Both the position numbers and the translations under genes were made by a program. A stretch of 64,000 bases of DNA. Source: Mycobacterium sp. GA-1841. Lineage in GTDB: Bacteria; Actinomycetota; Actinomycetes; Mycobacteriales; Mycobacteriaceae. The stretch spans positions 62,001 through 126,000 of the forward strand of contig NZ_MBEQ01000015.1 of NCBI RefSeq assembly GCF_001954135.1, in the 5' to 3' direction. Below, one piece after another: positions 10,101-22,487 of this stretch. Positions within the stretch are counted from its first letter, which is position 1. Each line of letters starts with the position of its first letter. Under the pieces are notes generated by a model that was given only the letters and a program-made list of their open reading frames with translations, did no database searches and was not told the origin of the DNA.

Positions 10101-11857
10101 AGCGGCTGCTGACGGTGCTGCTCGTCGGTGTGGTCGTTGTGGTGTCCGGATGCGCGGGAATCCCGAATTCGTCCTCACCCCAGGCGATCGGCACGGTTGA
10201 GAAGCCGGCGCCACCGAACCTGCCCAAGCCGGCCCCGGGCATGGACCCCGACGTGCTGTTGCGGGAATTCCTCAAGGCCACTGCCGATCCGGCGAACCGG
10301 CACCTGGCGGCCCGACAGTTCCTCACCGAGTCTGCCTCCAGCTCCTGGGACGACGCCGGCAGTGCACTGCTGCTGGACCGGGTGGTGTTCGTGGAAACCC
10401 GTAGTTCGGACCGGGTTTCGGTGAGCATGCGCGCCGACATCCTGGGATCCCTTTCCGATATGGGCGTTTTCGAGACGGGGGAGGGCGCCCTGCCGGACCC
10501 CGGTCCCATCGAGCTCGTCCAGACCCCGGCCGGCTGGCGGATCGACCGGCTGCCCAACGGGGTGTTCCTCGACTGGCAGCAGTTCCAGTCCACCTACAAG
10601 CGCAACACGCTCTACTTCGTCGACCCGACCGGCACCACGGTGGTGCCCGATCCGCGCTATGTGGCAGTGTCCGACCCCGATCAACTGGCCACCGAACTGA
10701 TCTCCAAACTGGTGGCCGGCCCGCGGCCGGAGATGGCCAGGACCGTCCGCAATCTGCTCGACGACCCGTTGCGGCTGCGCGGGCCGGTGACGCGGGCCGA
10801 CGGCGGCAAGACCGGTGTGGGGCGCGGCTACGGCGGCGCCCGCATCGATTTGGAGAACCTGTCGACCACCGATCCGCACAGCCGCCAACTGCTTGCCGCC
10901 CAGATCATCTGGACGTTGTCGCGGGCCGGTATCAGCGGCCCGTATGTGATCAACGCCGACGGTGCCCCATTGGACGACCGGTTCGCCGACGGCTGGGAAA
11001 CCTCCGACGTGGCGGCCACCGATCCCGGCGCGGTGCCCGGCGCGGCAGCCGGTCTGCACGCGTTGGTCGACGGCTCGTTGGTGGCGCTGGATGGCCAGCG
11101 CACCACCCCGGTGCCCGGAGCCTTCGGCTCGGCGCCCAACCAGAAGTCGGCCGCGGTGTCGCGCAACGGACAGGATGCGGCCTCGGTCGTGGTGCTGCCG
11201 GATGTCCCCGAGACCACCGCCGCCTCACTGTGGATGGGTCCCCTGGGCGGCCCCACCGCCAAGGCCATCGAGGGCCGCACACTGAGCCGGCCGAGCTGGT
11301 CGCTGGACGCGGCGGTGTGGGTGGTGGTCGATGACGCCAACGTGGTGCGGGCGATCCGCGACGCGTCCGGCGTGCCGGCCCGGATTCCGGTCGACGTGGC
11401 GGCGGTCTCCACCCGCTATCCGGGCCCGATCACCGAGCTGCAGCTCTCGCGCGACGGCACTCGTGCGGCGATGGTGATCGGTGGCCAGGTGATCCTGGCC
11501 GGGGTCGAGCGGACGCCCGAAGGGCAGTTCCTGCTGACCTATCCGCGCCGTCTCGGTTTCGGGCTCGGCAACACCGTGGTCTCGCTGTCCTGGCGTACCG
11601 GTGACGACATCGTGGTGAGCCGGACCGATCCGGCGCACCCGGTGTCCTATGTCAACCTCGACGGCGTCAACTCCGACGGGCCGAGCCGGAATCTGCAAAC
11701 CCCGGTGGGCACGGTCGCCGCCAATCCGTCGACGGTCTACGTCGCCGACCAACGCGGTGTGTTGCAGCTGTCGGCCTCGGTCAACGAGGAGAACCCGGGG
11801 TGGGTCGAGGTGCGGCCGCTGATGGTGCCGGGTTCGTTGCCCGTGCTGCCCGGCTGA
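10097..11857 (+). CDS. lpqB: Lipoprotein LpqB, MtrAB accessory factor
   Basis: Cell-surface lipoprotein that interacts with the extracellular part of MtrB and modulates MtrA signalling. The 586-residue protein has a short lipoprotein signal with lipobox VSGC (Cys19). A GerMN-like domain lies in the N-terminal half (around [18 protein letters not shown]), and the C-terminal half (about 330-586) is a beta-propeller-like region. The GTG at 10097 overlaps the mtrB stop. An in-frame ATG at 9962 would lie inside mtrB and lose the lipobox context, so it is rejected. Length is close to the M. tuberculosis protein. Confidence 0.96.
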   Translation: MKRLLTVLLVGVVVVVSGCAGIPNSSSPQAIGTVEKPAPPNLPKPAPGMDPDVLLREFLKATADPANRHLAARQFLTESASSSWDDAGSALLLDRVVFVETRSSDRVSVSMRADILGSLSDMGVFETGEGALPDPGPIELVQTPAGWRIDRLPNGVFLDWQQFQSTYKRNTLYFVDPTGTTVVPDPRYVAVSDPDQLATELISKLVAGPRPEMARTVRNLLDDPLRLRGPVTRADGGKTGVGRGYGGARIDLENLSTTDPHSRQLLAAQIIWTLSRAGISGPYVINADGAPLDDRFADGWETSDVAATDPGAVPGAAAGLHALVDGSLVALDGQRTTPVPGAFGSAPNQKSAAVSRNGQDAASVVVLPDVPETTAASLWMGPLGGPTAKAIEGRTLSRPSWSLDAAVWVVVDDANVVRAIRDASGVPARIPVDVAAVSTRYPGPITELQLSRDGTRAAMVIGGQVILAGVERTPEGQFLLTYPRRLGFGLGNTVVSLSWRTGDDIVVSRTDPAHPVSYVNLDGVNSDGPSRNLQTPVGTVAANPSTVYVADQRGVLQLSASVNEENPGWVEVRPLMVPGSLPVLPG

Positions 11858-11998
11858 GGTTTCGGCCACGCTCCGCCGGCCCGCCGCTTTCCACGCCTGG
11901 GCTGTGCCACAAGAGGATTCACGACCCTCCGGTGGAAATCGGCGATCAACGTGGCCGACGCCCGCGCAGATGTCGGACCCGGCGCGCACACTGCCCGC

Positions 11999-12640
11999 AT
12001 GCTGGATCTCGTCCTGCCGTTGGAGTGCGGTGGCTGTGGGGCGCCCTCGACCCGATGGTGTCCGTCCTGCGCCGCGCAGCTGGCCGTCGCCGACGACGAG
12101 CCACACCTGATCTCACCGCGAACCGATCCCGGAGTGCCGGTGTTCGCGTTGGGCCGCCACGCCGGGGTGCGCCGCCGCGCCATCGTCGCGGCCAAGGAAC
12201 ACGGCCGCACCGACCTGATCGCCCCGCTGGCCGGTGCGCTGCACGCCGGCCTCCTGCGGCTGCTCACCTGGGGCATCGTCGGCGGATCCGACGGCACTCG
12301 GCTCGCCCTCGTGCCGGCGCCCACCCGGACCGCCGCGGCCCGACGTCGTGGTGGTGATCCGGTCCGCCGGATCGCCGTGTCGGCCGCTGCCGACCTGCCC
12401 GGCGTGCGGGTCGTACCCGCCTTGCGGCTGCGGCCATGGGTCCGCGACTCCGTGGGGCTGTCGGGTGCGGCCCGGCAGCGCAACATCGCCGGACGGGTGC
12501 GTCTGGTCAAGCCGATCGCCGGCGAAGTGGTGCTCGTCGACGACATCGTCACCACCGGCGCGACTGCGGCCGAGTCGGTACGCATGCTTGCCCGCGCCGG
12601 CGCCGACGTGTCCGCGGTGCTGGCCATCGCCCATGCGTGA
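11999..12640 (+). CDS. ComF-like phosphoribosyltransferase-fold protein (Rv3242c-like)
   Basis: A 213-residue member of the ComF/GntX family. A four-cysteine zinc-ribbon-like start (CGGCGAPSTRWCPSC) is followed by a PRTase fold with the PRPP loop VLVDDIVTTGATAAE near residues 177-191. In competent bacteria ComF supports DNA uptake; in mycobacteria the role is unknown. The ATG at 11999 gives a start directly before the cysteine motif (MLDLVLPLECGGC) and the same length as I recall for Rv3242c. A GTG at 11951 would add 16 residues. It sits between lpqB and hpf, as in H37Rv. Confidence 0.88.
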   Translation: MLDLVLPLECGGCGAPSTRWCPSCAAQLAVADDEPHLISPRTDPGVPVFALGRHAGVRRRAIVAAKEHGRTDLIAPLAGALHAGLLRLLTWGIVGGSDGTRLALVPAPTRTAAARRRGGDPVRRIAVSAAADLPGVRVVPALRLRPWVRDSVGLSGAARQRNIAGRVRLVKPIAGEVVLVDDIVTTGATAAESVRMLARAGADVSAVLAIAHA

Positions 12641-12932
12641 GGGCGCCGGTCGTGTCGCTGCGATCAAACCCAAATGAAGAACTGAAAACACGTATTTGAA
12701 ATGAGTGGCACGAGTGGGTGAACACGGACTACCGTCGGCAGCAACCACCCGTGAACACCTCACGGCGGCGCTCCTCACCACAGCGCCACTTCACCGCAAA
12801 ACGGTAGGAGGTGAGTCCCCGACACCTTGCGCCGATGGGTGGAGCAAACTTCTTTCGGCCCATCGCCGCGATTCGTTGAGATGTCCGGCACGCGCACTGC
12901 GTGTGACAACTGAGAGAAACGAGTTGCCGAGT
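12641..12932. other. 292-bp leader region of hpf
   Basis: No gene is supported here. There is an A-rich patch (12665-12700) and a free-standing AGGAGGTGAG at about 12806-12815 that no convincing start follows at normal spacing. The reading frame of hpf stays open upstream to 12705, but that extension looks unlike the family. I could not assign a promoter with confidence. The length suggests a long 5' untranslated region for hpf. Confidence 0.5.
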
Positions 12933-13613
12933 ATGTCAACCCATTCCCCGGATTCAAGCGCCACCATGGTGGTCGATCGCGACGAGGTCGCCGACGCCGC
13001 CCCGGCGCCGAACGCAGAGGTTGTGGTCAAGGGACGCAACGTCGAAGTTCCCGATCACTTCCGCATCTACGTTTCGGAAAAGTTGTCGCGTCTGGAGCGG
13101 TTCGACCGCACCATCTACCTGTTCGACGTCGAGCTCGACCACGAACGCAACCGCCGTCAACGCAAAAACTGCCAGCACGTCGAGATCACGGCTCGAGGCC
13201 GTGGCCCGGTGGTGCGGGGCGAGGCCTGCGCCGACAGTTTCTATGCCGCGCTGGAGGCCGCGGCCGGCAAACTGGAGAGCAGGCTGCGCAAGAGCAAGGA
13301 CCGCCGCAAGATCCACTACGGCGACAAAACCCCGGTCTCCTTGTCAGAGGCCACCGCACACGAGACGCCGTTCGACACCCAACCGGTGTCCGACGAGGCC
13401 GGCTCGACCTTCGACGGCCAGGACGAGCACGAGCCGGGCCGCATCGTGCGGATCAAGGAACACCCGGCGAAACCGATGACCGTCGACGATGCCCTCTACG
13501 AGATGGAGCTGGTCGGCCACGATTTCTTCCTGTTCCACGACAAAGAGAGCGACCGGCCGTCGGTGGTCTACCGCCGTCACGCCTACGACTACGGGTTGAT
13601 CCGGCTGGCCTGA
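12933..13613 (+). CDS. hpf: Long-form ribosome hibernation promoting factor (mycobacterial protein Y)
   Basis: Binds the 30S decoding region of idle ribosomes and stabilises them in hibernation. The 226-residue protein has an N-terminal HPF/RaiA domain (about 30-125: VVVKGRNVEVPDHFRIYVSEKL, basic RKSKDRRK). A linker rich in acidic and polar residues follows, then the C-terminal dimerisation domain (about 165-226: VRIKEHPAKPMTVDDALYEM, HDFFLFHDKE, YRRHAYDYGLIRL). This is the Rv3241c/MSMEG_1878 orthologue by position and domain plan, the protein studied as mycobacterial protein Y in zinc-starved cells. ATG 12933 gives the normal N-terminus. Confidence 0.94.
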   Translation: MSTHSPDSSATMVVDRDEVADAAPAPNAEVVVKGRNVEVPDHFRIYVSEKLSRLERFDRTIYLFDVELDHERNRRQRKNCQHVEITARGRGPVVRGEACADSFYAALEAAAGKLESRLRKSKDRRKIHYGDKTPVSLSEATAHETPFDTQPVSDEAGSTFDGQDEHEPGRIVRIKEHPAKPMTVDDALYEMELVGHDFFLFHDKESDRPSVVYRRHAYDYGLIRLA

Positions 13614-13632
13614 TCGGCAGCTGATGCGAAGG

Positions 13633-13662
13633 CGCACCCCGGAGCGATCCGGGGTGCGTTTT
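13633..13662 (+). terminator. Intrinsic terminator after hpf
   Basis: A perfect 11-bp stem, CGCACCCCGGA and TCCGGGGTGCG, with a GCGA tetraloop, followed by TTTT at 13659-13662. It separates hpf from secA1, which therefore has its own promoter in the remaining ~110 bp. Confidence 0.92.
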
Positions 13663-13774
13663 CGACTTCGGCGGTGACTACAACCAGCGGCTTCGACGGG
13701 TCACCTACGATGGAGCTCAACTAAGCCCGTGCGATCCCGCCCACGGGATCCATCGAACCCACAGGGGAAATAGC

Positions 13775-16641
<2,867 letters not shown>

Positions 16642-16645
<4 letters not shown>

Positions 16646-17136
16646 CCCAGTTGCAGCGCGGTGAGTTGCCAACGGCCACTGCGCAGTTCGATACGGCCGG
16701 CGATGGCGCGCACGCGCGCCCCGCGGGTGTAGGTGGCGAAGACCTCCGCCGCGTGCGGTGAGTCCGCCGGGCGCAGTCCGACCCGCCGCAGGCTCGCCGT
16801 GGTCGGCGGACGCGACCTGGTGGCCGAGACGATCGCGTCGACCAGCAGCTGGCTCATCAACGACTTCAGCTGTCCCGGTGGTCGGCGGCGGTCGACGACC
16901 TCAAGGACCTGACGCAGTGCGGTATCGGCGAACTGTGCCGCGCCGGGCTGCAATTGACGTTCCGGCTCGGGGCTGACCAACCGCAACCGGCGTGGGCTGT
17001 GGCCGTGCAGAACGGTCGGCACCGGGCATGCCACCGGGGCCGGCAGATGAGCCGGGCTGCCCAGCGGCAGGGCGGGTGGTTCGCAGTCGATGACCGGGGC
17101 GGTCAGGCACTGCGCAGCGCGTTTCGGGGTGGGCAC
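16642..17136 (-). CDS. Rv3235-family protein (DUF6459)
   Basis: A 164-residue alanine/arginine/proline-rich protein of unknown function. The C-terminal conserved part ([26 protein letters not shown]) is the recognisable family signature, and the middle holds [22 protein letters not shown]. The GTG at 17136 was preferred to the in-frame TTG at 17142 because GGAGG (17143-17147, read on the minus strand) sits 6 nt from the GTG but directly abuts the TTG. The H37Rv counterpart lies close to secA1 as well. The 3' end is tail-to-tail with secA1. Confidence 0.8.
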
Positions 17137-17241
17137 AGGCAACCTCCAGCGGTCGGCATCACGGACGACATCTGCTGGAGAGGTGCAGATCTACCCATGA
17201 TCGCATGGGTTCGGTGTGCCGGAAGCACGGATAATCCGGGA

Positions 17242-19095
17242 ATGGTTCAGCCCAGCATCGATTGGCCCGCCGAGCCCCTGCGCTCGCTGATATGGACGTT
17301 GCAGGCCTGGGTGATCACGGTCGTGGTGTTCCTGGCGGTGGCCCTGCTGATCGCGAGGTTCACCCGGTGGGGGCAACAGTTCTGGCGGGTCAACGCGCCG
17401 TTTTTCACCGGGGCGGGCAGTTGGCGCACCTGGACACTGCTGGCGGTGATCCTGTGGCACACCGTGTACGCGGCGCGGGTGGTGGTGATCTTCACCTACC
17501 AGTACGCCGATCTGATGAATGCCGTGCAGGCCGGTTCGGAAGCGCTCGCCACCCACGACGACGCCAAGCTCGACGCCGCGCGCCAGGCCTTCATGACATC
17601 GTTTGCGATCAGCGGGATTCTGGTGGCGCTCACCGTGATCTACACCATCGTGGACCTGTTCCTGCGCCGGGTGTTCTCGATCCATTGGCGTGTCTGGCTC
17701 AATGCCCGGCTGGTCGACGACTGGATGGCAGGCGATGCGTTCTACCGCAACCGCTTTCTGCACCCGCCGGTGGAGAACCCCGATCAGCGTATCCAGACCG
17801 ACGTCGAGACGTTCACCACCAAATCGGTCGACCTGAGCATCGGGGCGGTGAGCAAGTCTCTGTTGATCGTCATGTTCACCGGGGTGTTGTGGCAACTGTC
17901 GGGACCATTGCAGTTGGGCGGCTGGGTGATTCCACGGGCCATGGTCTTCGTGGCATACATCTTCTCGATCACCGTGACCGTCATCGCGTTCTGGATCGGC
18001 CGTCCGCTGGTGCGGTTGAACTTCCTCAACGAGAGGTTCAGCGCCAGTTTCCGGTATGCGTTGGTGCGCTTGCGTGACAGCGCCGAGCGGGTGGCGTTCT
18101 ACCGCGGTGGGGAGCGCGAACGGCAACTGCTGCACTCCCGCTTTGCCGAGATCATCGCCAACATGTGGCGCATCGTGTTCGCCCAGTTGCGGCTCAACGG
18201 CTGGAACCGTGGCGTCGGCGATGTGACGACGGGCATGATCCCCTACATCGTGCAGGCACCCCGGTTCTTCACCGGCCAGATCACGCTGGGCGGGCTGCTG
18301 CAGACCGTCGCGGCCTTCGGAAACGTCTGTGCCGCAATGGCATTCTTCCGCGACAGCTACGACGAGTTCACCGTCTACCGGGCCGCCCTGATGCGCATCG
18401 ACCAGATGCTCGCTCATGATCAGCAGGCTCGGGAGTTGCCCCGAATCGCGGTCACTCCCAGCCGGGACTTCCTGGCCCTCACCGGGGTACAGGTCGATGA
18501 CCTGCAGGGCGGCCCGCTGATCACCGATCTGTCGATGGTGCTGAGCCCGGGTGACAGCGTGGTGGTGAAGGGACCGTCCGGGTGCGGTAAGACCACCCTG
18601 CTGCGCAGCCTGGCCGAGTTGTGGCCCCGGACCGCCGGACTGGTGGAGTATCCGTCCGGATGGCAGACGCTGTTCCTGCCGCAGCTGCCGTACCTGCCGC
18701 TCGGCGACCTGCGGGCTTCGGTGGTGTATCCGCTTCCGATTGCCGACGTGAGTGACAGCGAACTGCGGGACACGTTGCGCGCGGTGGCGCTCGGGCATCT
18801 GACGAATCGCCTGGACGACGAGGCCGACTGGGCGTCGGTGCTGTCACTGGGCGAGCAACAGCGAGTCTCCTTCGCGCGGGTGCTACTGGTCCGTCCGAAG
18901 GTGGTGTTCCTCGACGAGTCGACCTCCGCGCTGGACGAGGGTCTCGAGGACGCAATGTATGAGTTGGTGCGGGAACGGTTACCCGGCTCTGTGGTGGTCA
19001 GTGTGGGGCACCGGTCCACCATCGATCGTCATCACCGGTCGCGACTACAGCTCGCCGGTGGTGGGCGATGGGAGCTTTCGGCGGTTGCGGCATGA
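17242..19095 (+). CDS. BacA/SbmA-type ABC transporter (fused membrane and ATPase domains)
   Basis: A 617-residue protein of the type of M. tuberculosis Rv1819c (BacA), a transporter with a large hydrophilic cavity that takes up B12 and antimicrobial peptides. The N-terminal membrane domain (about residues 1-390) has six predicted spans and the family stretches VYLDRLR-equivalent VWLNARLVDDW, NPDQRIQTDV and FRYALVRLRDSAE. The ATPase domain has Walker A GPSGCGKTT (about 445), signature LSLGEQQR (about 535) and Walker B VVFLDEST (about 554). ATG 17242 gives a normal family start (MVQPSIDWP). In H37Rv the homologue sits elsewhere, so its place beside the Rv3235-type gene is a rearrangement. Confidence 0.9.
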   Translation: MVQPSIDWPAEPLRSLIWTLQAWVITVVVFLAVALLIARFTRWGQQFWRVNAPFFTGAGSWRTWTLLAVILWHTVYAARVVVIFTYQYADLMNAVQAGSEALATHDDAKLDAARQAFMTSFAISGILVALTVIYTIVDLFLRRVFSIHWRVWLNARLVDDWMAGDAFYRNRFLHPPVENPDQRIQTDVETFTTKSVDLSIGAVSKSLLIVMFTGVLWQLSGPLQLGGWVIPRAMVFVAYIFSITVTVIAFWIGRPLVRLNFLNERFSASFRYALVRLRDSAERVAFYRGGERERQLLHSRFAEIIANMWRIVFAQLRLNGWNRGVGDVTTGMIPYIVQAPRFFTGQITLGGLLQTVAAFGNVCAAMAFFRDSYDEFTVYRAALMRIDQMLAHDQQARELPRIAVTPSRDFLALTGVQVDDLQGGPLITDLSMVLSPGDSVVVKGPSGCGKTTLLRSLAELWPRTAGLVEYPSGWQTLFLPQLPYLPLGDLRASVVYPLPIADVSDSELRDTLRAVALGHLTNRLDDEADWASVLSLGEQQRVSFARVLLVRPKVVFLDESTSALDEGLEDAMYELVRERLPGSVVVSVGHRSTIDRHHRSRLQLAGGGRWELSAVAA

Positions 19096-19213
19096 ACTTT
19101 CCGGTAGCTGGGACATGAAATTGACGCGCGGGACCACCCGTGATGCGCGGGGGCCGAATCGCCGGTTAACGTGACGAGGTTCGAGGCGGGCGATCAGGGA
19201 AGGTTGGCGCCGA

Positions 19214-20623
19214 ATGGTGAGCAGACTGTCGGCGTCCGACGCAGCGTTCTATCACTTGGAAAACACCGCGACGCCGATGTATGTCGGGTCGTTGGCGATC
19301 CTGCGCAAACCGCGAGCGGGCCTGAGCTACGAGACCCTGCTGGAGACCGTCGAGCGCCGGCTGCCGCAGATCCCGCGCTACCGGCAGAAGGTCCGTGAGG
19401 TCACGCTGGGCCTGGCCCGTCCGGTCTGGGTGGACGACCGGGATTTCGACATCACCTATCACATCCGGCGCTCGGCACTCCCGTCTCCGGGCAGCGACGC
19501 ACAGCTGCACGATCTCATCGCCCGCCTCGGTTCCCGGCCGCTTGACCGGACCCGTCCGCTGTGGGAGATGTATCTGGTCGAGGGGCTGACCAAGAACCGG
19601 ATCGCGATCTACACCAAGACCCACCAGGCGCTGGTGAACGGGATGACCGCGCTCGAAATCGGTCACGTGATCGTCGATCGCACGCAGAAGGCACCGGAGT
19701 TCGGTGAGGACATCTGGATTCCGGCCCGCGAACCCAGCGACCGCCAACTGGTGCTCGGAGCAGTCGGGGAGTGGATCACCCGGCCCACCAGCCAGCTGGC
19801 CGCTCTGCGAGACACGGTGACCGAGGTGGCCACCAGTGCCAGCGAATTGGCGGCGGTCGGCCGGCGGGTGGCCGACGTGGCCCGGACGGTGGCCCGCGGC
19901 ACCGCGCCGAGTAGCCCGCTGAACACCAGAGTTTCGCGTAACCGCAGATTCTCCGTGGACCAGCATCGGTTGGAGGACTACCGGCTGGTGCGGGCCCGCT
20001 ACCACTGCGACATCAACGACGTCGTCCTGGCGGTGGTGGCCGGCGCGCTGCGCAACTGGCTGCTGTCGCGCGGGGAGCCGGTCACCCCGAGCACCACGGT
20101 GCGGGCGATGGCGCCCATGTCGGTGTACCCCGACGCCGAACTGGACTCCTCCGGGCCCGGACAGGCCATCAGCGAGGTCTCGCCGTTCCTGGTGGACCTA
20201 CCCGTGGGTGAGGGCAACGCCGTGGTGCGGCTGTCGCAGATCGCCCATGCCACCGAATCGCATTCCACGGCGGCCAGCCTGGTCGACGCGCGCACGATCG
20301 TCACACTGTCGGGTTTTGCGCCTCCGACGTTGCACGCCATGGGAATTCGGGTGGCCACGGGATTCTCGGCGCGACTGTTCAATCTGCTGATCACCAACGT
20401 GCCCGGAGCGCAGAAACAGATGTACGTCGCGGGCACCAAATTGCTCGAGACCTATGCGGTGCCGCCGTTGCTGCACAACCAGGTCCTGGCGATCGGTGTC
20501 ACGTCGTACGACGGCAGGCTGTATTTCGGCATAAACGCCGACCGCGACGCCATGAGCGATGTCGACGTGTTGCCGAGCCTGCTGCGCGAATCGCTCGACG
20601 AATTGCTGGACGCGGCCAAGTAG
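19214..20623 (+). CDS. WS/DGAT-family acyltransferase with altered HHxxxDG motif
   Basis: A 469-residue member of the wax ester synthase/diacylglycerol acyltransferase family, which makes triacylglycerol or wax ester from acyl-CoA. The whole family length is present (N-terminal LSASDAAFYHLEN, PLWEMYLVEGL, C-terminal NVPGAQKQMYVAG and SYDGRLYFGINADRD). The catalytic motif HHxxxDG reads HQALVNG (His137, Gln138, Asn142). The second His, regarded as the catalytic base, and the Asp are both replaced. Position matches the H37Rv pair Rv3234c (tgs3)/Rv3233c, which is split there but is one intact gene here. Activity is uncertain; it may be non-catalytic or have altered chemistry. Confidence 0.88.
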   Translation: MVSRLSASDAAFYHLENTATPMYVGSLAILRKPRAGLSYETLLETVERRLPQIPRYRQKVREVTLGLARPVWVDDRDFDITYHIRRSALPSPGSDAQLHDLIARLGSRPLDRTRPLWEMYLVEGLTKNRIAIYTKTHQALVNGMTALEIGHVIVDRTQKAPEFGEDIWIPAREPSDRQLVLGAVGEWITRPTSQLAALRDTVTEVATSASELAAVGRRVADVARTVARGTAPSSPLNTRVSRNRRFSVDQHRLEDYRLVRARYHCDINDVVLAVVAGALRNWLLSRGEPVTPSTTVRAMAPMSVYPDAELDSSGPGQAISEVSPFLVDLPVGEGNAVVRLSQIAHATESHSTAASLVDARTIVTLSGFAPPTLHAMGIRVATGFSARLFNLLITNVPGAQKQMYVAGTKLLETYAVPPLLHNQVLAIGVTSYDGRLYFGINADRDAMSDVDVLPSLLRESLDELLDAAK

Positions 20624-20699
20624 CGGCGGCGGAAACGCTGCTGGCAAACACGGACAGGTATTTGACCTGGGGCACGGTTCGCGGTCTGATGAATCCACC

Positions 20700-22478
20700 A
20701 TGGCCATTGAGATACGAAAAAGAAGATCCGACAAGCACACGCACGAAGCCAAGAAGAAAACAGAGAAGGCGCTGAAGTCGCCGACCGGTGATGTCGTGCC
20801 GCATCACCCCGTACTCGATGTGCCGGTCGAGCAAAAGGCCTACACGCGCCGCGCCGGCGTCGACTGGGTGGTCTTCGGCGTCACCGCCGCGATTGCGGTG
20901 GCGTTCCTGATCTGGGGTTTCGTCAGCACCGATTCGCTTGCCACCGCGTCATCCAATGCCCTGAGTTGGGTGATGGCCGACGTCGGTTGGTTGTTCGTCC
21001 TGACGGCGTCGGGATTCGTGGTGTTCGTGATCTGGCTGGCGATGAGTCGTTACGGCAACATCCCGTTGGGTCGCGATGACGACGAACCGGAGTTTCGCAC
21101 CGTGTCGTGGGTGGCGATGATGTTCAGCGCCGGTATGGGGATCGGCCTGATGTTCTTCGGAGTGTCCGAGCCGTTGTCACACTTCGCCTCCCCGCCCCCG
21201 CGCACCGGAGGACCCGGCAACCCCGCCGCCGCCGAGACCGCAATGGCGACCACGATGTTCCACTGGACTCTGCACCCGTGGGCCATCTATGCCGTCGTCG
21301 GTCTGACCATCGCCTACGGCGTATACCGCAAGGGCAGGTTGCAGTTGGTCAGCGCGGCGTTCGAGCCGTTGCTCGGTAAACGGGTCAACGGGCCGTGGGG
21401 CAAGGTGATCGACATGCTGGCGATCTTCGCCACGCTGTTCGGATCGGCCGCGTCACTGGGCCTGGGCGCCTTGCAGATCCGCAGCGGCCTGCAGATCGTC
21501 GCTGGCGTGGGCGAGGTGGGAAACGGCATCTTGATCGGTGTCATCACGATCCTGACCGTCGCGTTCGTGCTGTCGGCGGTGTCGGGTGTGGCGCGCGGAA
21601 TCCAGTGGCTGTCCAACATCAACATGGTGCTGGCGTTGGCGATGGCGCTGTTCATCTTCGTGGTCGGCCCGACGATGTTCATGCTGAACATGATCCCGAC
21701 GGCGATCGGCAGCTACGTCGACCAGCTAGCGCAGATGGCGGCCAGGACGGGCGCCGAGGGCCCGACGGTCAGCGCCTGGTTGCAGGACTGGACCATCTTC
21801 TACTGGGCGTGGTGGATCTCGTGGACTCCCTTCGTCGGCATGTTCATCGCCCGAATCTCCCGCGGCCGCACCATCCGGCAGTTCGTCACGGGGGTGCTGC
21901 TGGTGCCCAGCGTGGTATCGGTCGTCTGGTTCTGTGTGTTCGGCGGCGCCGCCATCTTCGAGCAGCAGAACGGAGTGGACCTGGCCGGAATGGGCAGCCA
22001 GGAACGGCAGCTTTTCAGCCTGCTCGGTGAATATCCGATCGCGACGGTCACCAGCGTCGTGGTGATGATCCTGGTCGCCATCTTCTTCGTCTCCGGTGCC
22101 GACGCCGCGTCGATCGTGATGGGCTCGCTGTCCGAGCGGGGCACCATCAAACCGACCCGGCCCACGGTGATCTTCTGGGGTGTGGCCACCGGTGCCGTGG
22201 CGGCGGTGATGCTGCTCGTCGGGGGAGCGGACGCGCTGAACGGTCTGCAGTCGATCACCATCATCGTCGCGGTGCCGTTCGTGCTGGTGATGATCGGCCT
22301 GGCGGTGGCGCTGGTCCGTGACCTGCGCCGGGACCCCATGGTGGTGCGCCGCGAATATGCGCTGGAGGCGGTCAACAGCGCCGTGGTCTCCGGTGTCACG
22401 CAACACGGCGACGATTTCGTCATCTCCGTGGAGAAGGACCCGAACGCCGAGGACGATAGGGAGTCCGACGACGGCTAA
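20700..22478 (+). CDS. BCCT-family transporter (betaine/carnitine/choline type)
   Basis: A 592-residue secondary transporter for quaternary ammonium compounds, usually glycine betaine in osmoprotection. A basic cytosolic N-terminus (about 70 residues, KKKTEKALKSP) precedes twelve hydrophobic spans. The family glycine-rich TM3 segment FSAGMGIGLMFFGVSEPL and the aromatic substrate-binding WAWWISWTPFVGMFIARISRGRT are both visible. The acidic C-terminal tail (NAEDDRESDDG) is short. It is comparable to M. tuberculosis BetP (Rv0917) but located where H37Rv has ppk2 (Rv3232c). The ATG at 20700 was chosen over an in-frame start at 20559 lying inside the previous gene. Confidence 0.92.
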   Translation: MAIEIRKRRSDKHTHEAKKKTEKALKSPTGDVVPHHPVLDVPVEQKAYTRRAGVDWVVFGVTAAIAVAFLIWGFVSTDSLATASSNALSWVMADVGWLFVLTASGFVVFVIWLAMSRYGNIPLGRDDDEPEFRTVSWVAMMFSAGMGIGLMFFGVSEPLSHFASPPPRTGGPGNPAAAETAMATTMFHWTLHPWAIYAVVGLTIAYGVYRKGRLQLVSAAFEPLLGKRVNGPWGKVIDMLAIFATLFGSAASLGLGALQIRSGLQIVAGVGEVGNGILIGVITILTVAFVLSAVSGVARGIQWLSNINMVLALAMALFIFVVGPTMFMLNMIPTAIGSYVDQLAQMAARTGAEGPTVSAWLQDWTIFYWAWWISWTPFVGMFIARISRGRTIRQFVTGVLLVPSVVSVVWFCVFGGAAIFEQQNGVDLAGMGSQERQLFSLLGEYPIATVTSVVVMILVAIFFVSGADAASIVMGSLSERGTIKPTRPTVIFWGVATGAVAAVMLLVGGADALNGLQSITIIVAVPFVLVMIGLAVALVRDLRRDPMVVRREYALEAVNSAVVSGVTQHGDDFVISVEKDPNAEDDRESDDG

Positions 22479-22487
22479 TCTCGCGGT

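Noticed and set aside
8301..10214. 637-codon minus-strand frame opposite mtrB
   Set aside because: It mirrors mtrB, has a biased composition and has no domain; a codon-bias artefact.
12692..12721. SigF-like boxes (GTATTT ... GGGTGA) upstream of hpf
   Set aside because: The spacer is about 18 nt and both boxes are off-consensus; too weak to claim.
12806..12879. Possible 14-codon leader peptide (ATG 12835) after an AGGAGGTGAG in the hpf leader
   Set aside because: The Shine-Dalgarno sequence is about 20 nt from the ATG, too far, and the peptide has no regulatory amino-acid run.
16954..17241. Longer N-terminus of the BacA-like transporter from an ATG at 16954
   Set aside because: That stretch overlaps the Rv3235-type gene on the other strand and lacks the family start; ATG 17242 gives the normal N-terminus.
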